In this document: positions 17,990-27,449 of the stretch, in pieces
Numbering within the stretch: position 1 is the stretch's first letter
How the letters are laid out: each line of letters begins with the position of its first letter
DNA from: Acidobacteriota bacterium
GTDB lineage: Bacteria > Acidobacteriota > Terriglobia > Versatilivoradales > Versatilivoraceae
Assembly: GCA_028875575.1 (NCBI GenBank)
Contig: JAPPDF010000086.1
Coordinates: 1 to 50,906, forward strand
Direction: 5' to 3'
DNA: 50,906 bases
Notes under the pieces: generated by a model
Database searches by the model: none
What the model saw: only the letters and a program-made list of their open reading frames with translations
What the model was told of the DNA's origin: nothing
Translations under genes and position numbers: made by a program

Positions 17990-18335
17990 CTTCAGAGAAC
18001 AACCGTTTGCAGGCAAAATGACCACGAGCTACTCCCTCGACGTCAATAGATTTGACTATCTCGACAATCAGCCCCCCCTGCATGACCACTGACCGGCAAG
18101 AGACTGGAATCTACGAAGACTCCTTCCCTGGATAATCGGTGCGGCATTGCAGTTGCCTCCAAGAGCCGGCCCGGGAAACATCTCTTCAAGTGAACCGCTC
18201 TGGAATGTGCGGAATTCCAGGTCGTAGGCATCGTTCCTAATCCATCGAAAATCCTGTATCCTTTCCTCGCTACCGATCGGGCTAAATGCCACTGGGAATC
18301 TCTATCACGGTTGCCAGTTCTGAAGTCTACTTCCG
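17990..18335. other. Intergenic stretch after the vapB remnant
   Basis: About 346 bases. A short plus frame (DDFREQPFAGKMTTSYSLDVNRFDYLDN) and a 74-codon minus frame are open here, but neither matches a family I recognise. This is where a vapC would be expected; no PIN motif is visible in any frame. It may be decayed DNA. Confidence 0.4.
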
Positions 18336-20072
18336 ATGCTCACCAAGCTCACCATCCGCAACTTCAAGCGTTTTGGCGAGGTAGAGATCGAACTGGGCAA
18401 TCCAGTGGTCTTTATCGGCCCCAACAACTCAGGGAAAACCTCCGCCATGCAGGCCTTGGCCTTATGGGACGTTGGGCTCAGGCGTTGGAACGAAAAACGG
18501 TCAGGCAAGACCACACCGGAGAAGCGCCCGGGAGTAACGATCAACCGCCGAGATCTGATTGCGGTACCCGTACCGGGCGCAAATCTCTTGTGGCGGGACC
18601 TGCACGTGCGGGAGGGTCGCAGGGACCGCGACCGACTCCAAACCCTGAACGTGCGAATCGATATTGTAGTCGAGGGGGTTACCGAGGACAGATCCTGGAC
18701 CTGTGGCCTGGAATTCGACTTTGCCAATGAAGAATCCTTCTATTGCAGGCCCTTGCGACGTACAACTGGAAAGAATCCCGAACGCATGCCGGTTCCTGAG
18801 GAAGCGGGAACCGTTCAGATTGCATTCCTACCCCCAATGTCCGGGCTTGCCGCCACCGAGACTCGGCTTGACCAGGGAGCGATAAATGTGCGGATCGGTG
18901 AGGGACGCACAGCCGAAGTGCTGCGCAATCTGTGCTATCAGGTTGAAACTGATAAGCCCGAGTTGTGGCAAGAGATTGTCACGCACATCCACGATCTATT
19001 CGGTTCCAAATTGGCTTCCCCGAAACACATTGCAGCACGTGGCGAGATTGTAATGACGTATCAGGAGAATGACGTACAGCTGGACCTGTCGTCGTCGGGG
19101 CGCGGGCTGCAGCAGACCCTCCTCCTGCTTGCCTACATGTACGCAAACCCTGGTTCGGTCCTCCTCTTGGATGAGCCCGATGCCCACCTGGAGATCCTTC
19201 GCCAACGCCAAATCTACGGTTTGCTCATTGATGTCGCTGGAACCACAGGAAGCCAGATCATTGCCGCCAGTCACTCGGAGGTGCTGCTTACAGAGGCGGC
19301 AGGGAAACATATGGTTGTTGCCTTCGTCGGGCAACCGCATCGAATCGACGACCGCGGGAGTCAGGTCTTGAAAGCACTCAGAGAGATTGGGTACGAGCAA
19401 TATACCCAAGCTGAACAAACGGGTTGGGTGCTATACCTCGAGGGTCCGACCGATCTTTCGATCCTGCAAGCATTCGCTGACCGGTTGAAGCATGAAGCGG
19501 CCATCCGTGCACTGAAACGGCCGTTTGTGTATTACGTCGGCAACAATCCAACAAGGGCTCAGCATCACTTCCACGGACTGCGAGAAGCAATTCCCGATCT
19601 TCGAGGGGTAGTGCTCTTCGACCGTTTCCAACCCTCAGCGCCTGACGTCGCCCCCGTTGAGTGCTTGATGTGGAACCGACGGGAAATCGACAACTATCTG
19701 TGCTCCCAGTCTGCTCTGGAAATCTATGCACGGGCATCGACGCCAGGCAAAGTGGGTCCCTTGTTTACAATGGCGGAAGCCGACAGACGGCTCAAAGCGA
19801 TGAACGAAGCCATTCGGGAAATCGAAGGAGCACTGAAAAAATTAGGCAGAGAGTCTCCCTGGTCTCCTGAACTCAAAACGAGCGACGAGTTCCTGAGGCC
19901 CTTGTTTGACGCCTATTTTCAGAAGCTTGAACTTCCCAACCTGATGGCTAAGAGGGACTATTATGAATTAGCCGACCATGTTCCCGACAACGAGATTGAT
20001 CCCGAGATATCCGAGAAATTGGACGTCATCGCGCAAGTTGCGCAGAGCGCGGAAGCCGCCCAAGTGAATTGA
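18336..20072 (+). CDS. OLD-like AAA ATPase with degenerate TOPRIM/DUF4435-like C-terminal region
   Basis: 578 residues. RecF/SMC-like ATPase: start LTKLTIRNFKRFGEVEIELG, Walker A GPNNSGKT (28-35), signature-like LSSSGRGLQQT, Walker B LLLDEPDAHLE (D279), and the switch histidine in AASHSEVLL. The C-terminal part has LYLEGPTDLSIL (E369), the TOPRIM glutamate motif, and VVLFDRF (D429), but the usual DxD is reduced to DRF. A later WNRREIDNYL resembles the conserved helix of DUF4435 proteins. Such ATPases include phage-defence nucleases (OLD, GajA); no GajB-like helicase is nearby, so a role in defence is inferred only from the type of protein and the adjacent toxin-antitoxin genes. The gene looks lower in GC by eye than its neighbours. 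Confidence 0.75.
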   Translation: MLTKLTIRNFKRFGEVEIELGNPVVFIGPNNSGKTSAMQALALWDVGLRRWNEKRSGKTTPEKRPGVTINRRDLIAVPVPGANLLWRDLHVREGRRDRDRLQTLNVRIDIVVEGVTEDRSWTCGLEFDFANEESFYCRPLRRTTGKNPERMPVPEEAGTVQIAFLPPMSGLAATETRLDQGAINVRIGEGRTAEVLRNLCYQVETDKPELWQEIVTHIHDLFGSKLASPKHIAARGEIVMTYQENDVQLDLSSSGRGLQQTLLLLAYMYANPGSVLLLDEPDAHLEILRQRQIYGLLIDVAGTTGSQIIAASHSEVLLTEAAGKHMVVAFVGQPHRIDDRGSQVLKALREIGYEQYTQAEQTGWVLYLEGPTDLSILQAFADRLKHEAAIRALKRPFVYYVGNNPTRAQHHFHGLREAIPDLRGVVLFDRFQPSAPDVAPVECLMWNRREIDNYLCSQSALEIYARASTPGKVGPLFTMAEADRRLKAMNEAIREIEGALKKLGRESPWSPELKTSDEFLRPLFDAYFQKLELPNLMAKRDYYELADHVPDNEIDPEISEKLDVIAQVAQSAEAAQVN

Positions 20073-20083
20073 GGAGGCAAACC

Positions 20084-21007
20084 ATGAAAATCCTAGTTTC
20101 AGGTTCCAGCGGGCTGGTCGGCTCGGCCCTGTTGCCGGTACTGAGATCGGCTGGACACGAAGTCATCAGGTTGGTGCGGAGTTCGTCGGCACCGTCAGGT
20201 CCAGGGGATTCCACGGTTCAATGGAATCCTGAAACGGGAGAGTTGGATGGCAGTCGGCTCGAGGGTATCGAAGCCGTGGTGCACCTGGCGGGCGAGAACA
20301 TCGCCGCCCGGCGCTGGACGGCGGCGCAGAAAGCCAGGATCCGGGACAGCCGTGTCCAGGGAACGGCGCTGCTGAGCGACCGATTGGCCAACCTCGCCCA
20401 GCCTCCGGCAACCCTGGTGGCCGCCTCGGCCATCGGTTTTTACGGGGACCGCGGAGACGAGCTGCTCAACGAAGACAGCTCTTCCGGCAACGACTTTCTG
20501 TCGGAGGTCTGCCGCCAATGGGAGGCTGCCTCCCTCCCCGCGGCGGAAAAGGGTATTCGGGTCGTCCGGTTGCGGCTGGGTATCGTGCTGTCTCCTCGCG
20601 GCGGCGCACTGGCCAAGATGTTGCCGCCCTACAAGCTTGGTGCCGGCGGCAAGATCGGCGCCGGTCAACAGTACATGAGCTGGATCGCCCTGGATGACGC
20701 CGTCGGAGCTCTTTGCCAGGCGCTGACGGACTCGAACCTCAGCGGACCCGTCAACGCAGTCGCCCCAAACGCCGCCACCAACCTGGAATTCACCAAGACC
20801 CTGGGAAAGGTGTTGTCTCGCCCCACCCTGTTTCCCATGCCTGCCTTTGCGGCTCGCATCGCCTTTGGGGAGATGGCCGAGGCCCTGCTGTTGTCCAGCA
20901 CGAGGGTGGAACCGCAACGGCTGGCGGGCACCGGCTACGCCTTCCAATACCCGACCCTGGAGGCCGCCCTGCGCCACCTCCTGGACAAGCCCGCCCGAGG
21001 CGGCTGA
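20084..21007 (+). CDS. TIGR01777-family SDR epimerase
   Basis: 307 residues from the ATG at 20084, preceded by GAGGAGG six bases upstream. The Rossmann start is KILVSGSSGLVGSALLPVL with GxxGxxG, then GIEAVVHLAGENIAARRWT and VAASAIGFYGDRGDE, which match the TIGR01777/YfcH family of extended SDR proteins; a late GEMAEALLLSSTRVEPQRL is typical too. It binds NAD(P); the substrate of this family is not established. It follows the ATPase by 11 nt but is a common core gene, so co-transcription is probably incidental. Confidence 0.88.
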   Translation: MKILVSGSSGLVGSALLPVLRSAGHEVIRLVRSSSAPSGPGDSTVQWNPETGELDGSRLEGIEAVVHLAGENIAARRWTAAQKARIRDSRVQGTALLSDRLANLAQPPATLVAASAIGFYGDRGDELLNEDSSSGNDFLSEVCRQWEAASLPAAEKGIRVVRLRLGIVLSPRGGALAKMLPPYKLGAGGKIGAGQQYMSWIALDDAVGALCQALTDSNLSGPVNAVAPNAATNLEFTKTLGKVLSRPTLFPMPAFAARIAFGEMAEALLLSSTRVEPQRLAGTGYAFQYPTLEAALRHLLDKPARGG

Positions 21008-21020
21008 GTCAAACTCATCC

Positions 21021-22217
21021 TCAGGAATCCTGCCGCCTTTTCCATTCCTGGATCCCCTCGCAGAGCGCCTTCAGGGACCGGTCCAGCAACTCGTGTTGCA
21101 GGGCGAAGGTCAGGACCAGGTGGGCCGGGGCCATGTCGTAGAAATAACCGGGATGCACCAGGACACCCGACTCCCGGAGAAGATCGATACAGAGGGCCTC
21201 CTCGTCGACCTCCGCCCCTCCCACCTTCAGGGTGAGATGGAATCCGCCCCGCGGCAAGGTGAAGTCAACGCCCGGACATTGGGAAAGCACGTTGCCGGCA
21301 ATGTGGCGACTGCGCTGAAGCCACCCCCGACAGTCTGACGTAAATGCCTCCCGGCTCTCAAGGATGCCGCTGACCATGTGCTGGACGAGGTCGTTGACCG
21401 GCAGAAAGGTGTCCGAGATGAGTTCCATCACTTCCAGGGACCTTCGAACCCGGGCTTGACGGCCGCTCGGCAATACCCATCCCAGCTTGAGTCCAGGCAG
21501 ACCCACCATCTTGGAAAATCCATTGAGGGTGAACACCAGCGGGGAGGGAGTGGCCGCGGGGCGCGGCAAGGCTTCCAGGTCGTAGAGAAACTCGCTGAAA
21601 ACCTCGTCGGCGAGGATCGGCAAGTCGTGCCTGCAGGCGATGGCCGCCAGCTCTTCCAGGGACTGCATGCCCGCTACCATGCCAGTGGGGTTGTGGGGTG
21701 AGATCAGTACCAGCGCACGGGTTCGAGTACTGATCTGAGACTCCAGGTGGTCGAGATCGATCTCCCATCCCCGCGATTCCTGCAGCCGGTAATACCTCAA
21801 CTGGAGTCCCGCCAACTGGGCGATGGACTCGAACAGAGGGTAGGACGGACGGGGGCAGAGGATCTCCTCTCCCGGATTTGCCAGCAGCTTGAAGCAGTAG
21901 AAATAGGAAAGGCTGGTCCCGGGCGTGATGAGGACCTGCTCGGCCGTGGCAGGAATGCCGGCCGCCCGATAGAAGTCGGCAATGGCCTCCCGGGCGGATG
22001 GCAGTCCCAGGGGATCGGGACGATAGATCCGCGCCTGAGGGGCCGCGTCTGCCAGGATGGCTTGCAGCCGCTCTGGGGGAAAGACCCAACCCTGTTCGGC
22101 CAGGTTGGTGGAAATCAGGTCAAGGATGGTTTGTCCGGAGGCGGCGGCCTTCTCGTACTCCGTGTAGAGGCGATTGGGTTTTGCCGCCAAATGGTCGGCC
22201 AGGTTGGAGAACCGCAT
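21021..22217 (-). CDS. Pyridoxal-phosphate aminotransferase class I/II (AspC/AlaA-like)
   Basis: 398 residues, the usual size. PLP-fold hallmarks include the N-terminal arm (LADHLAAKPNRLYTEYEKA), LISPHNPTGMV with the conserved N-P-T-G, ILADEVFSEFLYD with the PLP-contacting Asp-Glu, and the Schiff-base lysine in LNGFSKMVGLPGLKLGW. The C-terminal GGFHLTLKVGG fits subgroup I enzymes similar to alanine or aspartate transaminases. Substrate specificity cannot be read directly. It is convergent with the SDR gene (13-nt gap) and lies downstream of the peroxiredoxin with a 198-nt gap, so it probably has its own promoter. Confidence 0.88.
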   Translation of the reverse strand: MRFSNLADHLAAKPNRLYTEYEKAAASGQTILDLISTNLAEQGWVFPPERLQAILADAAPQARIYRPDPLGLPSAREAIADFYRAAGIPATAEQVLITPGTSLSYFYCFKLLANPGEEILCPRPSYPLFESIAQLAGLQLRYYRLQESRGWEIDLDHLESQISTRTRALVLISPHNPTGMVAGMQSLEELAAIACRHDLPILADEVFSEFLYDLEALPRPAATPSPLVFTLNGFSKMVGLPGLKLGWVLPSGRQARVRRSLEVMELISDTFLPVNDLVQHMVSGILESREAFTSDCRGWLQRSRHIAGNVLSQCPGVDFTLPRGGFHLTLKVGGAEVDEEALCIDLLRESGVLVHPGYFYDMAPAHLVLTFALQHELLDRSLKALCEGIQEWKRRQDS

Positions 22218-22415
22218 GGGCAGGTTTGGCGGGAGGGCCCGCGGTTACCGGGAAGGCCCGCCCTGCCGCGACTCGGAAAAATCACCTCGGTCCCTGCCCG
22301 ATGGAGCTGCTGGCTCTGCCTCAGCCTGCAGGCCTTGTTTCAGCCCGCACCCGGTCGGGCGCTTTGGGACGTGGCGGCGGGCCCATCGGAAACCCTTGTC
22401 GCCACCCAGAGGCAG

Positions 22416-22940
22416 CTACTGGACTTTCAGCTCCTTGAGCTTGGCAACCGCGTCCTCGGCGGCCGTGGACGCCCTGACCTGACGATCCACGTAAAGGATC
22501 TTCCCGTCCTTTCCGATGTAGAAGGTCCATCGTTCCGGCAGGTTCCGGTTTTCGTGGACGACGCCGTAAGCCCGGGCTGTCTCTTTGCCGGAATCGCTCA
22601 ATATGGGATAGTCCGCCTTGAGAGATTCGGCGAACCGGCGGTTTTCGTCAGCGGTGTCGCAGCTTGCAGTGAAGTAGGCAACGTTCAGGGATCGCAAGGC
22701 TTGGCCATTCTCACGGAATGACCGGCACTCGGCCGTTCACCCCCCTGTGAAGGCCTTGGGAAACCAGGCCAGCACCACCACCTGCTTGCCCTTGAACTGC
22801 TTCAGACTGTATGTCTTCCCGTCCGACCCCGGAAGCGAAAAATCGGGCGCTACATCTCCGGGCTTCAGGTCGGCCGCCAGGGACTGGCCCCAGGTGAGAG
22901 CCAACAACAATACCAGCACCATGGAGATCTTCATCGACAT
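22416..22940 (-). CDS. Selenocysteine-containing peroxiredoxin (in-frame UGA at the peroxidatic position)
   Basis: Reading 22940-22416 in one frame gives 174 residues with a single internal TGA at 22739-22737, residue 68. The first 22 residues form a signal peptide (MKISMVLVLLLALTWGQSLA). The next part is a peroxiredoxin AhpC/TSA fold: GDVAPDFSLPGSDGKTYSLKQFKGK, then VVVLAWFPKAFTGG-U-TAEC. The PxxxTxx-C motif is P61, T65 and position 68, so the TGA stands exactly where the peroxidatic cysteine should be; C72 is a candidate resolving residue. After it the same frame continues without further stop through ENGQALRSLNVAYFTAS, DYPILSDSGKETARAYGVV and RWTFYIGKDGKI to the normal end. A bSECIS hairpin lies just downstream. 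It should reduce peroxides outside the cytoplasm. A plain nonsense pseudogene is much less likely. Confidence 0.88.
22703..22723 (-). promoter_or_regulatory. Bacterial SECIS element of the peroxiredoxin mRNA
   Basis: On the coding strand, 13 nt after the UGA, GGTCATTC pairs with GAATGGCC (8 bp, one G-U) around the loop CGTGA. A G lies at the second loop position, and the loop begins about 22 nt from the UGA. Both fit the bacterial SECIS consensus (short stem, G in the first two loop bases, 16-37 nt from the codon), which SelB binds to insert selenocysteine. Confidence 0.8.
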
Positions 22941-23078
22941 TGGAGTCTCTCCTTATTCAACGGTTTGGAACTTTCCATCAAGACCCGACCGGGCTTGAGG
23001 CTAAACCAGACTGTCTTCAGGTTCATCGTCATGCATCCTGGACTCGGCCCCATGCGGCGATGCAGCGGGATTTTCGGG

Positions 23079-23450
23079 CTAGGCTCCGGTGATCGGATTC
23101 CCCGAGGCCACCCACTCCTTGTAGCCTCCCGCCAGGGAAAACACGTTTCGGTAACCCATGCGCTGCAAGGCATCAGCGGACAACGCCGATCGGTACCCCC
23201 CGCCACAATAGAGAACGATCTCTTCGTCGGCGTCCGGCACCAGCGCTTCGATGTCCCTTTCGATAATCCCCTTCCCCAGATGGACGGCGCCCTCCGCACG
23301 GCCCCGGGTCCACTCGTGATCTTCGCGGATGTCGATAAAGTGGAAGGAATGCCCCTTTTGCAGCTTCTCCCGAACCGAGGCCACCGTAACCTCTCGAATC
23401 CGGGACTTGGAATCGTTGACGAGCTGCAAGAAACCGTTTGAGTGCTGCAT
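23079..23450 (-). CDS. Single-domain rhodanese-like sulfurtransferase
   Basis: 123 residues, one rhodanese domain: FHFIDIREDHEWTRGRAEGAVHLGKG, then the active-site loop LYCGGGYRSA with the catalytic cysteine, and GYRNVFSLAGGYKEWVASGNP at the end. It transfers sulfane sulfur from thiosulfate or persulfides to a thiol acceptor in the cytoplasm; no signal peptide. It lies between ttcA and the selenocysteine peroxiredoxin on the same strand, with gaps of 90 and 138 nt; sulfur donation for tRNA thiolation by TtcA is a possible role but is inference. The alternative open frame over the same stretch is a shadow. Confidence 0.88.
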   Translation of the reverse strand: MQHSNGFLQLVNDSKSRIREVTVASVREKLQKGHSFHFIDIREDHEWTRGRAEGAVHLGKGIIERDIEALVPDADEEIVLYCGGGYRSALSADALQRMGYRNVFSLAGGYKEWVASGNPITGA

Positions 23451-23540
23451 TTCGCTTTTCCCTCGTAACAGTGCCCGTAAACCGGGGGCAGAAGTCCCTT
23501 CAAAAGCGGGCCCTGTTCCCGTCTCACCGGGATCTTGCCC

Positions 23541-24408
<868 letters not shown>

Positions 24409-24422
<14 letters not shown>

Positions 24423-25488
24423 CGGTCTCCTCCAAGCGCACGTAGTCCGCCCTTCGCTTTACCGGCTGGAACCCCTCAGCCAGGATGGCCTCACGCAATA
24501 TGTCTTCCGTAGCCCGGTGATGGGCGCCGGCCGGGGTGATCACGTTCTCTTCGATCATGATGCTGCCCATGTCGTTGGCTCCATGGTGGAGCCCCTGTCT
24601 GCCCACCTCAACCCCTTGGGTCAACCACGAAACCTGGATATTGGGGACATTGGACAGACAAATCCTGGCCAGCGCCAACCAGCGCAGATACTCCTCGCTC
24701 GACTCCCGATCGGGGACCTTGCGACTGATCTTGGTGTTGTCGGGCTGCAGTGTCCAGGGAATGAAGGCCACAAAGCCCCCGGTCCGCCGCTGCAGCTCGT
24801 AGATGCGCTCCAGGTGCTCGATGCGGTGCTCCAGGGTTTCCCCCATGCCGAACATCATGGTGGCCGTGCTCGGCAGTCCCAGACCGTGGGCTACCTCCAT
24901 CACCTCCAGCCACTCGCCGGTGTTGCACTTGTTGGTGTTCTTTTTCCTGACCTCATCCACCAGGATCTCTGCCCCGCCCCCCGGAATCGAATCCAGTCCA
25001 GCGGCCTTCAGCCTGAGCAGCACTTCCCGGGTATCCATGTGGAAGATCCGGGTAAAGGCATGGATCTCCGGCGGAGAGAAGCAGTGGAGGTGGATCCGGT
25101 ACCTCCGCTTCAGCTCACTCAGGAGCCGCTCGTACCACTCCAGCGGCAGATCTGGATGGAGCCCTCCCTGCATGAGAATGCCGCTGCCGCCAAGCTCGAG
25201 GGTCTCCTCGACTTTTTCAAAAATCTGCTGGTGGCTCAGCACGTAACCTTCGCTGGAACCGGGCGGTCGATAAAAGGCGCAAAAGGTGCAGACAGCCGAG
25301 CAGATGTTGCTGTAGTTGATGTTGCGATCCACGATGTAAGTGACGATGTTGTCGGAATGCAACTGCCGACGGATGCGATCTGCCACCTCCTGCAATTGTT
25401 CGAGGGAAGCCCGCTTGGCCAATAGGGCATAAGCCCCTGGACTCAGCCGTTCTTCCTGAGCCCGGCTCAGGGTTTCCTGCACGTTCAT
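24409..25488 (-). CDS. mqnC: Cyclic dehypoxanthinyl futalosine synthase MqnC
   Basis: 359 residues from the ATG at 25488; an in-frame GTG at 25506 would add MDHFTT. Radical SAM cluster motif [12 protein letters not shown] (CxxxCxxC) after DRNINYSNI, then [48 protein letters not shown] and [31 protein letters not shown]. These features match MqnC, the SAM enzyme that cyclises dehypoxanthine futalosine in the futalosine route to menaquinone, rather than MqnE. It overlaps ttcA by 14 nt and lies just after the M28 protease. No other mqn gene is in the window. Confidence 0.88.
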
Positions 25489-25514
25489 GGTCGTAAAATG
25501 GTCCACTACTGAGG

Positions 25515-27374
25515 TTACCGTCCTTCCAGAGTGGCCGTGAATTGCAGTTTCTCGCCCTCACGCACCACTGAAATCTCTACTTCATCCCCCGGCCGATGTT
25601 CCTGCAGGAGGTAGGTCAGATCGTAAATGTTGGTGATCTTTTTCCCCGACCACCCCACCATGAGATCGCCGGATCGCAATCCGCACTTGGCCGCCGGGCT
25701 TCCCTCTCTCACGCCGGTAAGCCGTACCCCCTCGACCTCCTCGCCATAGTCGGGAATGATTCCCAGCGTAACTCTGAATCCCGTTCTACCCGATTCCGGT
25801 TGGGCGCCGGCAGTTTTCTGGAAGGCAGGCGGCTGGTCCATACTGCAGATGGACCGGGCGGTCTGAAGGATGAACTCTACGACCCGGGCGGTCGCGGCCG
25901 CCTCGATTTTATCATAGTCATCACTGGGCTTATGGTAGTCCCCATGGACTCCAGTGAAGAAAAAGAGCACCGGAATATCCCGGCTGTAAAAAGAGGAGTG
26001 ATCGCTGGGTCCGAACCCTCCGTCACGAAATTTGAGCTCCAGGTTCGCATCCTGGTTCAGTTGAGTCAGCAGGTCCTTCCAGCCCGGCGAACTCCCGGTG
26101 CCGCCGACGATCAATCGCTTGCCCTCCATGCGTCCGATCATGTCCATGTTGATCATGGCAATGGTCTTGTCCAGGGGCACGACCGGATGGTTGACGTAAT
26201 GCCGAGAACCGAGCAGGCCCTGCTCTTCGGCGCTGAAGGCCAGAAACAGGAGGCTGCGGCTTGGTTGGTCCTTGCGGTAGGACAGCGCCCCTGCCAGTTC
26301 CAGCAGTCCGGCCGTCCCCGAAGCGTTGTCGTCGGCGCCGTTGTGGACCTCGCTTCCCGGCTTGGCCGCCAGCGAGCTCACTTCGCCCATTCCAAGATGG
26401 TCGAAGTGAGCCCCGATCGCCAGCACTTCCTCCGCCAGTTCACCGGCGCCTTTCAGGAACCCCACCACGTTGCGGGCTGAACGGGTCTCCTTGACCAGGT
26501 CGGCATGGAATTTCAGGCGGACACCCGGCATTTCCACGGCATTGCCCTTTCGGCTTCGGGCGGCCCGTTCCAGGTCCTCCAGTTTCAATCCGGCTTTGGC
26601 CAGGATACGGCGGGCAGCGGGACGACTGATGGCCAGGGCGGCGATCCCCGAATCGGCGAAAGAGCGGTCGAACCTGAGCTTGGAGAGCGAACTCTTGGAA
26701 AAATCTTCCGAGTCATCCACGAAGACGATGCCCGTGGCGCCCTGCTCCCTGGCCGTTCTGGCCTTGAACCTCAAGGCATGGTAGCGCCCGAATTGACCGT
26801 GGGGATCATCTCCCTCGGGTCCGTAGCGCGACACGAAGACGAATTTCCCCTTCACATCCGATTTACGATAGTCGTCGTACTGGAGCGACTGCGCGGAAAT
26901 GCCGAAGCCCGCAAAGTGGGCCGCGCCCTCGAACTCCCCGCTCAACGAGAACGAAACCGGTGTGAAGTCGCTGCCCGGCTCCAGAACGCTCCTTCCAACC
27001 GTCTGACTCGAGGAGCCAGCCGTCCCCCATGCCACCTCCAGGGAATTTGCGGAGCCCAACCGCACCCCGGAGACGAAGGAGAACTCCTGAAAGTAGCTCC
27101 CCTCGTCACCCAGGGGCGACAGGTTCCGCCGGGAAAACTGCTCCGCAATGTAATGCGCTGCTTTCTCCGCTCCCGGGCTTCCGGCAAGTCGTCCTTCCAG
27201 CTCATCGGAGGCCAGATATCGGATGTGCGGCATCAGTCCTTCGGAGCTGATGGCGCCGGAGGCCGTTGCCGGTATGGCGGAACGGAAATGCCAGTTGCCG
27301 ATCGGCACCAGAATGGCAGGTACCAGCAAAATGGCCCACACGAGACAGTTTTTTCGGTCGAATGATATTTTCAT
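25515..27374 (-). CDS. M28-family metallopeptidase with PA and PDZ domains
   Basis: 619 residues with an N-terminal membrane anchor or signal ([16 protein letters not shown]). A PA-like insert lies near residues 130-280. The M28 core follows: [48 protein letters not shown] and IGRMEGKRL, with the final ligand in [19 protein letters not shown]. The last about 100 residues form a PDZ domain ([27 protein letters not shown]). It should be an extracytoplasmic aminopeptidase binding two zinc ions. It lies 26 nt upstream of mqnC on the same strand. Confidence 0.9.
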   Translation of the reverse strand: MKISFDRKNCLVWAILLVPAILVPIGNWHFRSAIPATASGAISSEGLMPHIRYLASDELEGRLAGSPGAEKAAHYIAEQFSRRNLSPLGDEGSYFQEFSFVSGVRLGSANSLEVAWGTAGSSSQTVGRSVLEPGSDFTPVSFSLSGEFEGAAHFAGFGISAQSLQYDDYRKSDVKGKFVFVSRYGPEGDDPHGQFGRYHALRFKARTAREQGATGIVFVDDSEDFSKSSLSKLRFDRSFADSGIAALAISRPAARRILAKAGLKLEDLERAARSRKGNAVEMPGVRLKFHADLVKETRSARNVVGFLKGAGELAEEVLAIGAHFDHLGMGEVSSLAAKPGSEVHNGADDNASGTAGLLELAGALSYRKDQPSRSLLFLAFSAEEQGLLGSRHYVNHPVVPLDKTIAMINMDMIGRMEGKRLIVGGTGSSPGWKDLLTQLNQDANLELKFRDGGFGPSDHSSFYSRDIPVLFFFTGVHGDYHKPSDDYDKIEAAATARVVEFILQTARSICSMDQPPAFQKTAGAQPESGRTGFRVTLGIIPDYGEEVEGVRLTGVREGSPAAKCGLRSGDLMVGWSGKKITNIYDLTYLLQEHRPGDEVEISVVREGEKLQFTATLEGR

Positions 27375-27449
27375 CGTCGGTTTCGGAAATCGATCTCGCC
27401 GCGTATAGCGGCAACCATGGAGGACTCCCGGATGGCCCTGGATCCGAAC

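Noticed and set aside
17990-18335. Possible vapC remnant
   Set aside because: No PIN-domain motif found in any frame; short open frames carry no recognisable family.
22218-22415. GC-rich palindromic stretch near 22230-22265 as terminator
   Set aside because: Pairing is imperfect and no T-run follows on either strand.
22416-22940. Peroxiredoxin as a pseudogene with a premature stop
   Set aside because: The stop is TGA, falls precisely on the catalytic Cys, all other sequence is intact, and a bSECIS-like hairpin follows.
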